Position numbers and translations under genes: made by a program. A stretch of DNA of 64,000 nt from UKL13-3 sp943369665 (GTDB lineage Bacteria > Bacteroidota > Bacteroidia > UKL13-3). Positions 24,484-33,342 of the stretch are shown piece after piece. The notes under the pieces are model-generated. The model saw only the letters and a list, made by a program, of their open reading frames with translations. It searched no databases and was not told the origin of the DNA. The stretch is taken from contig CALRNX020000011.1 of the NCBI GenBank assembly GCA_943369665.1, positions 74,352 through 138,351 on the forward strand, written 5' to 3'. How positions within the stretch are numbered: position 1 is the first letter of the stretch; every line of letters starts with the position of its first letter.

Positions 24484-26379
24484 ATGAATTATTTGTCGGT
24501 CGAAGGACTTACCAAAAACTACGGAGAGAAAATACTTTTTAAGGATATAAGCTTTGGTTTAAGCAAAGGTGAAAAGGTGGCATTGATTGCCAATAATGGG
24601 GTAGGAAAATCCACTTTACTCAAAATATTAGGAGGCAAGGATACACCTGATTCGGGGAAGGTTTCCTTGCGTCATGGCATTCGTGTTGGTTTTTTGGATC
24701 AGGAACCGGACTTTGGAACACATGAAACCATTAACGATCTGATCAATGGTGCAAATGGCAAATTGTTGTCGGCTATTCGTGAGTATGAGGAGTCGATAGA
24801 AGCACAGGCAAACGATTACAATGATGAAACATCGCGGAGGTTTGAACTTGCCAGTAACAGAATGGACGAGTTGCAAGCCTGGGATTACGAGCGTATGCTC
24901 ACCACTATTTTATCGAAGTTTAATATTGTTGACCTGACGCAACATATTGATTCGTTGAGCGGTGGACAAAAAAAGCGTTTGGCCCTGGCTTTGGTTTTAC
25001 TGGATAATCCGGAATTGATCATTTTGGATGAACCTACCAATCACCTCGACCTCGACATGATCGAATGGCTTGAGGAATTTCTGACGCAAAGCACATTAAC
25101 TCTTTTGATGGTTACCCACGACAGGTATTTTTTAGACCGGGTTTGTAATAAAATACTGGAGCTTACAGATGGAAAACTCTTCAAGCATGACGGTAATTAT
25201 TCGTACTTTTTGGAAAAACGTGCTGAGCGTGAAGAGGTATATGATGTGGAGGTTGGAAAGGCAAAACAACTCATGAAAAAAGAGTTGGAGTGGATGCGCA
25301 AAATGCCTAAAGCCCGTGGAACAAAATCGAAAGCGCGTATTGATGCGTTTTACGATGTAGAAAAAATTGCCAATAGCCGTAGAAAAAAACAAGAGCTAAA
25401 ACTCGAGGTGCGCATGAGCCGCATCGGGGGAAATATTCTTGACCTTAAAAAAGTACGTAAATCGTATGGTGATAAGGTTATTTTAAATGGGTTTGACTAC
25501 GCCTTTAAAAAGGGTGAACGTATTGGTATTATTGGGAAGAACGGGGTTGGAAAAACAACATTCCTGAATATTATAACCCAGAACGAACAACCGGATAGTG
25601 GGAAAATAAATGTAGGTGATACCATCGTGTATGGATATTATTCGCAGGCTGGTATTACCCTGAAAGAGGATAAGCGCGTGATTGACGTGGTGAAAGATAT
25701 TGCAGATGTGATCATTTTGGGCGATGGAACGTCATTGCCGGCATCGCAGTTTTTAACACATTTTTTGTTTCCACCCGAAATGCAATACACTTACGTTTCA
25801 AAGTTGAGTGGTGGTGAACGGAGGCGTTTGTATCTGTTGACAGTATTGATCAAAAATCCGAATTTCCTGATTTTGGATGAACCTACAAATGACCTGGATC
25901 TATTGACCTTAAATAAGCTCGAGGACTTTTTACAAAGTTTTGGAGGATGCCTGATCGTGGTAAGCCACGACAGGTATTTTATGGATAAGCTGGTTGATCA
26001 CTTGTTTGTTTTTGAAGGAAATGGTGAAGTTCGCGACTATAATGGAACATACAGCGAATACAGGGAAGAAGAGGACGAAAAGGAAGAATTGGCTGAGGCA
26101 GAACGTAAAGCATCACAGCAAAAAAAGGTTGTTGTAGAAACACCCAAACCTGTTGAAGCGAAAAAGAAAATGACGTTTAAAGAAAAGCATGAGTTTGAAA
26201 CATTGGAAAAAGAGATAGCCGATTTAGAAGAAGAGAAGCTTGAGTTGGAAAAGAGCTTATCGGATATTTCGCTGGATCATGAAGCGATCGTGAAACTCTC
26301 ATCCCGATTTGAAACCGTAAAAAACCTTATAGACGAGAAATCGATGCGGTGGATCGAATTGAGCGAACTGGAAGGATAG
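24484..26379 (+). CDS. ABC-F family ATPase, Uup-like
   Basis: This 631-residue soluble protein has two ATP-binding cassettes and no membrane segments. Cassette 1 has Walker A ANNGVGKST (36-44), signature LSGGQKKR and Walker B LIILDEPTNHLD. Cassette 2 has GKNGVGKTT, LSGGERRR and FLILDEPTNDLD. The charged linker between them (about 240-300) is the P-site tRNA interaction motif of ABC-F proteins. The C-terminal 100 residues form a Lys/Glu-rich coiled coil as in Uup, which is linked to ribosome function and DNA binding. It acts on the ribosome rather than in transport. Confidence 0.93.
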   Translation: MNYLSVEGLTKNYGEKILFKDISFGLSKGEKVALIANNGVGKSTLLKILGGKDTPDSGKVSLRHGIRVGFLDQEPDFGTHETINDLINGANGKLLSAIREYEESIEAQANDYNDETSRRFELASNRMDELQAWDYERMLTTILSKFNIVDLTQHIDSLSGGQKKRLALALVLLDNPELIILDEPTNHLDLDMIEWLEEFLTQSTLTLLMVTHDRYFLDRVCNKILELTDGKLFKHDGNYSYFLEKRAEREEVYDVEVGKAKQLMKKELEWMRKMPKARGTKSKARIDAFYDVEKIANSRRKKQELKLEVRMSRIGGNILDLKKVRKSYGDKVILNGFDYAFKKGERIGIIGKNGVGKTTFLNIITQNEQPDSGKINVGDTIVYGYYSQAGITLKEDKRVIDVVKDIADVIILGDGTSLPASQFLTHFLFPPEMQYTYVSKLSGGERRRLYLLTVLIKNPNFLILDEPTNDLDLLTLNKLEDFLQSFGGCLIVVSHDRYFMDKLVDHLFVFEGNGEVRDYNGTYSEYREEEDEKEELAEAERKASQQKKVVVETPKPVEAKKKMTFKEKHEFETLEKEIADLEEEKLELEKSLSDISLDHEAIVKLSSRFETVKNLIDEKSMRWIELSELEG

Positions 26380-26441
26380 GTGAAATTATCGTTCGTGGAA
26401 TATGGTTGTTTTTTTGAGATTATATTATATTTACTATCAAT

Positions 26442-27251
26442 ATGAAAAGAATAATCTACCTCATTTTATGCATTGCTCTTGGAGTAATCACGCTTGAATC
26501 ATTTAAGAAACGCCCTAATGGAACCGACCCCGGGCATACGGGTTCACCGGGAGATTCACTCAAAAATTGTACTGTTTGCCATGGAGGAGTAGCCACTCCG
26601 ATAGAAGGATGGATTACATCTGATATTCCTGAAACAGGATACGTTCCGGGCGAAACCTATACGATAACAGCAACCAATACCGAAGATGGCGGAACCCGTT
26701 TTGGGTTCCAGGTTTCTCCGCAAAACATTGCCGGTGATCTGTTGGGAACAATCATCGTGTCGGATTCGGTAAAAACCCAACTGGTGGGTGCCGGAAAATA
26801 CATTACCTATACGAGCAATGGTATTGATGGCCTGGGTTCAAACTCGTGGGTGTTTAAATGGAAAGCTCCGAATGCAGGTACCGGACAAGTTGTATTTTAT
26901 GGGGCGTTTAATTCCAATTTCGAAGGGCATAAGGATGGCGATAAAACGTTTTTGTCGACACTTACCGTTAATGAGAGCGGAACCACCGGAGTGAATACAT
27001 TGAAGAATCAGGCTGGTTCGTTTTCATTGTATCCTAATCCTGCAACGGATAACTTGTTTGTGAGCATCAACACCCAAAAACAAGGCTTGGTAAGTTTGTT
27101 GTTAAAAGATATTTCAGGGAAAGAAGTGTTGCAATCGCAAGGTTCGCTTTCTCAAAAACTAAGTATTGCCCACCTGGAAAAAGGTGTTTATTTCTTAGAA
27201 ATATCAATTGCCAACCAACAAGTTGCTGTTCAAAAAGTATTGGTGCAGTAA
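26442..27251 (+). CDS. secreted choice-of-anchor V protein with CxxCH and T9SS sorting domain
   Basis: This 269-residue exported protein has a signal peptide at 1-20. Just after it comes the sequence NCTVCHGG, a single c-type heme-attachment motif (CxxCH), preceded by GHTGSPGDSL. The middle (about 55-185) is a Reeler/choice-of-anchor V-like beta domain (YVPGETYTITATNTEDGGTRFGFQVS, and GQVVFYGAFNSN). Residues about 195-269 form a type A Por secretion sorting domain (SLYPNPATDNLFVSI through GVYFLEISIANQQ). The protein is therefore probably secreted or surface-bound through type IX secretion. A TTG-N17-TATATTTA pattern at 26406-26433 is a likely promoter. Confidence 0.88.
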   Translation: MKRIIYLILCIALGVITLESFKKRPNGTDPGHTGSPGDSLKNCTVCHGGVATPIEGWITSDIPETGYVPGETYTITATNTEDGGTRFGFQVSPQNIAGDLLGTIIVSDSVKTQLVGAGKYITYTSNGIDGLGSNSWVFKWKAPNAGTGQVVFYGAFNSNFEGHKDGDKTFLSTLTVNESGTTGVNTLKNQAGSFSLYPNPATDNLFVSINTQKQGLVSLLLKDISGKEVLQSQGSLSQKLSIAHLEKGVYFLEISIANQQVAVQKVLVQ

Positions 27252-27317
27252 ACTTCTTCGGTGCTTTTTTAAGACATCTTTTGCGATTCTGACAGAGTTG
27301 AAGAAGAAGTGCTTTTT

Positions 27318-28364
27318 TTACTGCTCTTCGTTATAATAGAGTTTATAGTATTTTCTCCCGTCCGAATCTTCGCCACGCTCAATTAATTCGCGGTTTCCGT
27401 GAATATACACGTGGAAATTTTTATCGAGTTTCAATACACTTTTAAAAACCTTGGCTTGCTTTTTTACGGCATTGGGGGAGATATCGAAATTACCGCTCAA
27501 CTCCATATCGGCATCGGTGATCATTTCTTGTTTAAACTTATTAAATGAGTCGATCACTTTTTCGTCACCAAAAATACTTTGGGTAAACTCCTGTTCATTA
27601 AAGCGTTCATTTTCTTTGAAATAATTTACCGACTTGTTCAATAGGTCTATCTGATCGGCTTTGTTTACTTCAAAATCCTGATCGAGCTGGGTGGTTACAA
27701 ACGCTTTGGTAACCGAAAGAAAATTGTTTGTAAAGTGATAGCTATCGGCACATGCACTGATGTTTAAGAAATCGTCTTTCCAATATTGAGCATCAACACC
27801 CCGTGATGATTTATCAATGCTGCACACCTTGTAACCGCTTTCTTTGTTGATGTTAAAAATGAGGCAGCCTTTGTCCAAGTGGTCGATATTGATCCCCCGT
27901 TCGAATGCAAGTTTAAATGTTTTACCCCTGCGTTCGCTGGTGATAAACGGATCTTTTTGTTCCGATTTAAAAATACCGATTGCATCGGTGATCACACCAT
28001 CCACCAAACAATGATCGATATAGGCTACGTAGAGATCTCCGGCTTTGATATTCGGATGCTGAGTAGCTTCAAATAAATGCTTGGCGATATTGATGGAGTT
28101 GATGTGAAATGCTGTTGGGTGCTCAAATATTTCGCTGGCAAACTGAAACACAGGATTAAGCTCAGCATTGTTGGTGCTTGACGTAAACTGGTAGAACACC
28201 GGTGAATGAAAAGGTTTGAGAAAATAAAGATTCAGTGCTTCAATTAAATCTTCATTCTCGATTGCCAAAGGTTCGGCAGTTGCATACAGTTGTTCTCCGT
28301 TATTTTTATTACCCACTTCGTGAACAGATACATGGGCAATGGTACTTGTAGAAAAATCGATCAT
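27318..28364 (-). CDS. nucleoid-associated protein, NdpA/YejK (NA37) family
   Basis: This 348-residue cytoplasmic protein matches the NA37 family throughout. Segments include the N-terminal IAHVSVHEVGNKNNGE, the central LYVAYIDHCLVDGVITDAIGIFKSE and RGINIDHLDKGCLIFN, and a basic C-terminal half with PNAVKKQAKVFKSVLKLDKNFHVYIHG. NdpA proteins associate with the nucleoid in E. coli, but the molecular role is not established. The gene is monocistronic. A 65-base gap separates it from the convergent T9SS gene, and the upstream gene (FUSC) ends 64 bases before its start. Confidence 0.88.
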   Translation of the reverse strand: MIDFSTSTIAHVSVHEVGNKNNGEQLYATAEPLAIENEDLIEALNLYFLKPFHSPVFYQFTSSTNNAELNPVFQFASEIFEHPTAFHINSINIAKHLFEATQHPNIKAGDLYVAYIDHCLVDGVITDAIGIFKSEQKDPFITSERRGKTFKLAFERGINIDHLDKGCLIFNINKESGYKVCSIDKSSRGVDAQYWKDDFLNISACADSYHFTNNFLSVTKAFVTTQLDQDFEVNKADQIDLLNKSVNYFKENERFNEQEFTQSIFGDEKVIDSFNKFKQEMITDADMELSGNFDISPNAVKKQAKVFKSVLKLDKNFHVYIHGNRELIERGEDSDGRKYYKLYYNEEQ

Positions 28365-28428
28365 AAGGGAGGCAAGGTAAGAATGAACAGGAGCTAAAAA
28401 AAGAATAGTGGTGGTTTTTTACCACCAA

Positions 28429-30552
28429 CTAATTCACCAATTTGAACTCGTAGGCGGTTTTCCGGATATTGTTGGCGGTTTGGTGTACTTCTCTCAAAAA
28501 ATCGTTGTGCAATAACTCATTTTCCTTGCCTGAAAGGATATTGTTAAAAACCATATTGAGTTCTTTGCCCGACACTTTTTCGTAGGTTTCTTTTAATACT
28601 GACCATATTGAACGAAGTTGTTTTAACTGGTCGGCCGAAAGTTGTTCGTTGGCTTCCAACTGATAGGATAGGGTAGCAAGGTATGACGAAAGTTGATTGT
28701 TGAGCACTACAAATTGATACAACAGATCAGCTTGTGTTTGTTTGCTTTTGGGTTCGGAAAGCATGCGTTGAAAAGCTGTTGTTAAATGCGCGGCATTTAC
28801 GTAAAGAGCTTTACGGGAAAGGCGGTAAGCCGATTGCGACTCCTGGTTTTTATTGTTGCGTTCCACCATTTTGGCCAAGTATTCGGCATTGGATTGAAGC
28901 ATATCCACAATGGCGGTTTTGAGCTGATATGATTCCCATGAAGGGAATACAAAATAACTTCCAATAATAGCTGCAATGGCTCCGATAAAGGTATCGATAA
29001 TCCGTTCCCAGGCAACAGTTGCATCATTATAATTGGTTGTAAAACTAAATACGATCAGAATATAAGGAGTCATGAACAATACACTTACCACATATTTGAT
29101 GCGAATAAAACTATAGCTGAGGAGCATGAACAATACCAGGAAACCAAACCGTGCTGCATCTGTTGGAAAAAAAGTAAGCACCAGTAAACCGACCACACCA
29201 CCTGCAACCGTTCCGATAATACGTTCAATATTCCGTTGTTTGGTGAGGCTGTAGCCGGGTTTCAGGATGACAATGATGGTGAGCAGGATCCAGTAACTGT
29301 GCGGTCCTTCCGAAACAGTTTGAGTGAATACAAAAGCGAGCAAACAAACAATGGCCACACGGGCAGCATGCCTGAAGTGGTTTGAGGTTAACGAAAGATT
29401 TTCCTTGAACAAAGTCCAGTCGATCATTTGCCTGTTGACGAATTTTGTAAGATCGTTGTTACGAGCCTCGGGCAGGCCTTTTGCATCATGCAGGTATTCA
29501 TAGATCCTGCTGAGCCGATAAGTAATATTGCGCAGGTTAATAAGGATCCGTTTGAGGGCCAATACATTTTCACCCTCTTTCTCTACAAGGTCTATTTTTG
29601 ATTTGAGTAATGTGAGCCTTGGTAGAAAGTCGTGGATCGGTTTTACGGCCTCGTGGTTGTGAAACCCTTCACCAATATGTTCCAGTTCGTCCGAAAGTTG
29701 AATGATGAGCTGGTTGAACAATGGCAAGATATCGTACTTTGAAAATTGTGTACGGATGTCTTCGTATTTATAATGTGTTGCATTAATTTGTTCGTATAAG
29801 TCAACCAGGTCTACAAATGTAAGTACCAACCTGCGCCCATTGAGTGAGCTGTCTTTTAGCAGCTTTCGGGTTCTGAACAAAATGTCGCGTACATTTTCCT
29901 GCTGTTGGTTCACAATAACCTGTTGGTCGAGAAGTTTTTTGTAATTGTCGTTTATATCAACCTGTTGATCATAAAATGCAGCCTTGATCTTAATAAAGTC
30001 AGCAACTTCAAAAATACATTCACCTAATGTTTGTTCTGCGGGTCGGTAAGGCAATAGCCCCTGGCTTACCATGCTCAGTAAAAAATACCAACCACCACCA
30101 ATCAAGATATAACTGGCATATAAAATTGTTTCATACCATGGCAGTTGAGTATCAATTCCCAAAATCATGATGATGAGTGCCGATACTCCTATGGATGCAG
30201 CACGTGCTCCGAAAATATTGAGCATCGAAAACAAAAAACAACTTGCAGCGATTAACAATGCCACAATCCATGGATAAGGAGTGATCAATCCGGTAACGAT
30301 TGCCATGATAAAACACAGAGCCATTGTAATGAGCATCGCGTTTCTGCGGTGTAAGGATGGGCCGGGATTGTCGGGAATGCTTACTGCTAATGCACCAAGT
30401 GAAATGGCAATGCCCACTTCGGTTTGTTCCAGATTAAAACAAATAAGAGATGGAAGTAAAATGCCAAGGGTGATACGAAAGCCGTCACTGAAGTATTGAC
30501 TGTATAAGAATTTTTTGAGTCGTTTGGATGATTGCTCGAAAGAATTGGGCAT
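28429..30552 (-). CDS. FUSC / YccS-family membrane protein
   Basis: This 707-residue protein has the duplicated layout of the YccS/YhfK family: an N-terminal bundle of about six transmembrane helices (about 20-165), a long cytoplasmic helical region (about 170-385) and a second membrane bundle (about 395-520) carrying the FUSC motif region SYWILLTIIVILKPGYSLTKQRNIERIIGTVAGG. A helical tail follows. FUSC proteins are related to the aromatic acid exporter AaeB and are proposed efflux components. No MFP or outer-membrane partner is adjacent, so the substrate is unknown. Confidence 0.88.
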   Translation of the reverse strand: MPNSFEQSSKRLKKFLYSQYFSDGFRITLGILLPSLICFNLEQTEVGIAISLGALAVSIPDNPGPSLHRRNAMLITMALCFIMAIVTGLITPYPWIVALLIAASCFLFSMLNIFGARAASIGVSALIIMILGIDTQLPWYETILYASYILIGGGWYFLLSMVSQGLLPYRPAEQTLGECIFEVADFIKIKAAFYDQQVDINDNYKKLLDQQVIVNQQQENVRDILFRTRKLLKDSSLNGRRLVLTFVDLVDLYEQINATHYKYEDIRTQFSKYDILPLFNQLIIQLSDELEHIGEGFHNHEAVKPIHDFLPRLTLLKSKIDLVEKEGENVLALKRILINLRNITYRLSRIYEYLHDAKGLPEARNNDLTKFVNRQMIDWTLFKENLSLTSNHFRHAARVAIVCLLAFVFTQTVSEGPHSYWILLTIIVILKPGYSLTKQRNIERIIGTVAGGVVGLLVLTFFPTDAARFGFLVLFMLLSYSFIRIKYVVSVLFMTPYILIVFSFTTNYNDATVAWERIIDTFIGAIAAIIGSYFVFPSWESYQLKTAIVDMLQSNAEYLAKMVERNNKNQESQSAYRLSRKALYVNAAHLTTAFQRMLSEPKSKQTQADLLYQFVVLNNQLSSYLATLSYQLEANEQLSADQLKQLRSIWSVLKETYEKVSGKELNMVFNNILSGKENELLHNDFLREVHQTANNIRKTAYEFKLVN

Positions 30553-30621
30553 GCGTTAAAGAGGCAATATGCTTTCAAAAGTAGTTTTTTGCGGGAGAAT
30601 AGGATAGCAAAGAGCAAAAAA

Positions 30622-30642
30622 AAACATGCCCCGGGCATGTTT
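30622..30642 (-). terminator. hairpin downstream of the cold shock gene
   Basis: A 9-base perfect stem (30622-30630 and 30634-30642, arm AAACATGCC) with a 3-base loop has an A-run on the left, which becomes the U-tract for minus-strand transcripts, and CTTTTTTC on the right. It lies just past the end of the csp gene and before the FUSC gene on the same strand. Confidence 0.75.
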
Positions 30643-30673
30643 CTTTTTTCAACAAATAGGTAATAATGTAATA

Positions 30674-30868
30674 TTATAAAACACTAACGTTAACCGCATT
30701 TAAGCCACGTGGACCTGATTGCGTTTCGTAACTTACTTTGTCGTTTTCGCGGATTTCGCTTTTCAAACCTGATACGTGAACGAAAATATCTTTTTCGTTG
30801 CTGTCATTTGGAGTGATAAATCCAAAGCCTTTCGTTTCGTTGAAAAACTTTACTGTTCCTTCTTGCAT
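30674..30868 (-). CDS. cold shock protein (CspA family)
   Basis: This 64-residue single cold shock domain has RNP1 at KGFGFITP and RNP2 at DIFVHVSGL, with GTVKFFNETKGFGFI at the start and a C-terminal GPRGLNAVNV. It binds single-stranded RNA and DNA and acts as an RNA chaperone. The gene stands alone between a good minus-strand promoter and a terminator, as is common for csp genes. The long leader typical of cold-induced enterobacterial csp genes is absent: the -7 box lies only about 25 bases before the ATG. Cold control is therefore not evident. Confidence 0.95.
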   Translation of the reverse strand: MQEGTVKFFNETKGFGFITPNDSNEKDIFVHVSGLKSEIRENDKVSYETQSGPRGLNAVNVSVL

Positions 30869-30892
30869 TGTATTCTTTATTTAAATGAGGCT

Positions 30893-30922
30893 GCAAGGTA
30901 ATGGTAAATATTTGATAAGCAA
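30893..30922 (-). promoter_or_regulatory. putative promoter of the cold shock gene
   Basis: Read on the minus strand, TTG (30922-30920) is followed after exactly 19 bases by TACCTTGC (30900-30893), close to the phylum consensus. The csp ATG is 25 bases downstream. Confidence 0.5.
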
Positions 30923-30975
30923 CATATTTATTCATAATGCCTCATTTACTGTTAAATATCATACACGCTGTCGGG

Positions 30976-32019
30976 TCATAATGTTTTCATATCGATCACA
31001 AAACGGTACTTCACATCCGACTTGAGCATGCGTTCATAAGCTTCGTTTATCTGGTTCATTGCAATCACTTCCACATCGCTGGTTATATTGTGTTGGGCAC
31101 AATAGTCGAGCATCTCCTGAGTTTCTGCAATACCTCCAATAACCGATCCGGCCAGTTTTCTGCGTTTACCGATCAATGTAAATGGCGGTACTTGTGCCGC
31201 AGTTGGTGGGGCTCCCAATAATACCATCACACCGTCTCGTTTTAATAATTGAAGGTATGCGTTTACATCATGTGTTGCCGATATGGTATTGATGATAAAA
31301 TCAAAAGTTCCCGTTACCGATTTTAATTGTGCGGCATCAAAGGTTAATACAAAATGATGTGCCCCTAATTTAGCGGCATCTTCTTTTTTGGATGGTGAAC
31401 TGCTCAACATGGTTACCTCGGCACCAAATGAAACCGCAAACTTTACAGCCATATGTCCCAGTCCGCCCAGTCCAAGTATGGCTACTTTATGTCCTTTGCC
31501 TACATTCCAATGGCGCAATGGGGAGTAAGTGGTAACCCCGGCACACAGCAACGGTGCTACTTTTTCAAGAGGCAATGTGTCGGATACTTTTAACGTGTAT
31601 TGTTCATCAACCACAATTGCATTGGAATAGCCTCCATAAGTTGGCGTTGGCCAGTTGGGTGTAGTGGCATTATAGGTTCCAACCGAGCCTTTATCGCAAT
31701 ATTGTTCGAGCCCTTCTTTGCAACTTTCACAAGTACGGCATGAGTCTACAAAACATCCAACTCCGGCCAGGTCGCCCACTTTAAATTTGGTAACATGATT
31801 CCCAATTTGCGTGATCCGGCCAACAATCTCATGGCCCGGAACGATCGGATAAATGGTGCGTTCCCATTCATTTCGTGCCACGTGAAGATCGGAGTGGCAT
31901 ACACCACAATACAAAATCTCAATGAATACATCATGTGCTCCCACATCTCTGCGGTCGAATGAAAAATCTTTTAGCGGGGTAGTAGGGCTGTATGCTGCAA
32001 ATCCTTTACTTGGTATCAT
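30976..32019 (-). CDS. zinc-dependent NAD(P)-linked alcohol dehydrogenase, CAD/YahK type
   Basis: This 347-residue medium-chain dehydrogenase has the catalytic zinc ligands in CGVCHSD and PGHE. The structural zinc is held by CRTCESCKEGLEQYC, and the Rossmann motif is GLGGLGHMAVKFA. The segments YGGYSNAIVV and LLCAGVTTYSPLRHW place it in the cinnamyl-alcohol/aldehyde reductase group (YahK, AdhC-like), which usually reduces aldehydes with NADPH. The ATG at 32019 (MIPSKGFAAYSP) matches the family N-terminus; an upstream in-frame ATG at 32082 would add 21 residues and run into the promoter region of the divergent gene. Confidence 0.92.
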   Translation of the reverse strand: MIPSKGFAAYSPTTPLKDFSFDRRDVGAHDVFIEILYCGVCHSDLHVARNEWERTIYPIVPGHEIVGRITQIGNHVTKFKVGDLAGVGCFVDSCRTCESCKEGLEQYCDKGSVGTYNATTPNWPTPTYGGYSNAIVVDEQYTLKVSDTLPLEKVAPLLCAGVTTYSPLRHWNVGKGHKVAILGLGGLGHMAVKFAVSFGAEVTMLSSSPSKKEDAAKLGAHHFVLTFDAAQLKSVTGTFDFIINTISATHDVNAYLQLLKRDGVMVLLGAPPTAAQVPPFTLIGKRRKLAGSVIGGIAETQEMLDYCAQHNITSDVEVIAMNQINEAYERMLKSDVKYRFVIDMKTL

Positions 32020-32099
32020 ATATGTTGGTTTATTGTTTTTCAAATATAACATACCCTTTTCCGGAATATATTTGTTGTGCAAAAGTTTAATTTTATTTC

Positions 32100-32669
32100 A
32101 TGGCTACGATCAAACATGTTCCCAACGCTTCAGTGCTTATCACCGATGCTTTTGAAAAGATGTCTTCGCCCATTCGCGCTATGTGTGAAAAGCTGCGCAG
32201 CCTGGTGCATAAGGCAGAACCGAGTATCATTGAAGACTGGAAATGGGGCCCTAATTTTTACCTCGAGGGTAAGGTATGCAATGTGTGGGGGTTTAAACAA
32301 CATGCGTCTATCGTGTTTTTTAATGGTGTAAACATGAGTGATACTTCGGGGTTGTTCAACTCAGGTGAAACAAACAGCAGCAGCCGTACGATCAAGTTCA
32401 CATCTTTGGATGAAATCCCCGAAAAAGCCATTGTGGCTTATGTGAAGGAGGCTGTGAAGCTCAACAAAGCAGGAGAGACCAAAGCTGTTAAAACGATTGA
32501 TATTCCGGATGGGTTGCGCAAGATCCTTGCAAAGCACAAACTGCTCAGTGTATTTGAATCTAAAAATTTTACTTACAGAAAAGAAGCTGTCGTAGCTTAT
32601 ACCTCAGCCAAACAGGAGGTTACTCGTGAAAGAAGGATTGAGAAATTGATTGCTGAGTTGGCTAAGTAA
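32100..32669 (+). CDS. DUF1801 / YdeI-family protein
   Basis: This 189-residue cytoplasmic protein has an N-terminal DUF1801 domain (VHKAEPSIIEDWKWGPNFYLEGKVCNVWGFKQHASIVFF split over about 35-80) and a C-terminal YdeI/OmdA-like segment (KAIVAYVKEAVKLNKAGE, then FTYRKEAVVAYTSAKQEVTRERRIEKLI). Proteins of this group are widespread and poorly characterised. The tail resembles the SAKQEETRQRRI segment of YdeI proteins. It diverges from the alcohol dehydrogenase gene and ends 44 bases before the convergent SET-domain gene. Confidence 0.85.
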   Translation: MATIKHVPNASVLITDAFEKMSSPIRAMCEKLRSLVHKAEPSIIEDWKWGPNFYLEGKVCNVWGFKQHASIVFFNGVNMSDTSGLFNSGETNSSSRTIKFTSLDEIPEKAIVAYVKEAVKLNKAGETKAVKTIDIPDGLRKILAKHKLLSVFESKNFTYRKEAVVAYTSAKQEVTRERRIEKLIAELAK

Positions 32670-32712
32670 TTTAGTTGATTGGTTTGAAAACGTATTCTCT
32701 GTGTTGTGAAAA

Positions 32713-33132
32713 TTAACGGTACTTTTTCCAGTATCGTTTTCCATAGCTGCAAAAAATTTCCTCTCCTGTCGTTATTTTTCGGGTGGCGATAAGGCACACC
32801 TCTTGTTTTTCTGTTAAACCGATTTTAGCGTTATTACGAAACAATTTAGGCATAAATGCTGCAGCATCATTCGCATATTTAGCAAAACATTCGGTATGGA
32901 TAGAATCCATAATGCTGCCATCCAACATGGAAATAAAGTATTGATCTTTTCTAGCTGTTGCGCGTTGGTTGGCTTGCACATCGGTAAGTATCTCACCTTT
33001 AAACAATGAAATCACTTCATCTTTATAAATCGTAATAGCTGTACGCAAACCATTGCCGGAATTAGGCAGTTGAGAACCGGTTACGTAAAGGTAATCAGAT
33101 TCGGGAGCTTCGATGGTGTTTGGGAAAATCAT
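32713..33132 (-). CDS. small SET-domain protein
   Basis: This 139-residue protein consists almost entirely of a SET domain, the fold of lysine methyltransferases. The N-terminal strand SGNGLRTAITIYKDEVISLFKGEIL (about 25-49), the cofactor segment CFAKYANDA (82-90, a divergent RFINHSC region) and the C-terminal motif GEEIFCSYG (123-131, corresponding to GEELTYDYG) are in the expected order. It lacks pre-SET and post-SET zinc regions and compares in size to viral SET enzymes. Methyltransferase activity and target are unproven; a ribosomal or DNA-binding protein substrate is possible. Confidence 0.82.
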   Translation of the reverse strand: MIFPNTIEAPESDYLYVTGSQLPNSGNGLRTAITIYKDEVISLFKGEILTDVQANQRATARKDQYFISMLDGSIMDSIHTECFAKYANDAAAFMPKLFRNNAKIGLTEKQEVCLIATRKITTGEEIFCSYGKRYWKKYR

Positions 33133-33342
33133 ATGGTTACTGGCTGTATTCGGTTAAAACGATTCAATATGGTATCGCTATACATATCGGAATGGTTAAG
33201 CAAGGATCAACTTTTTTGACCGATTTTAACCCATCTGTACGCAATTTATGTTTAAACCTGCCAAATTTTGATTTCGGAATTTTGATTCATTTTTCTTTTT
33301 CAAATTCGAATTGACAAAAAGAAATAAATACTGTCTGAAAAA

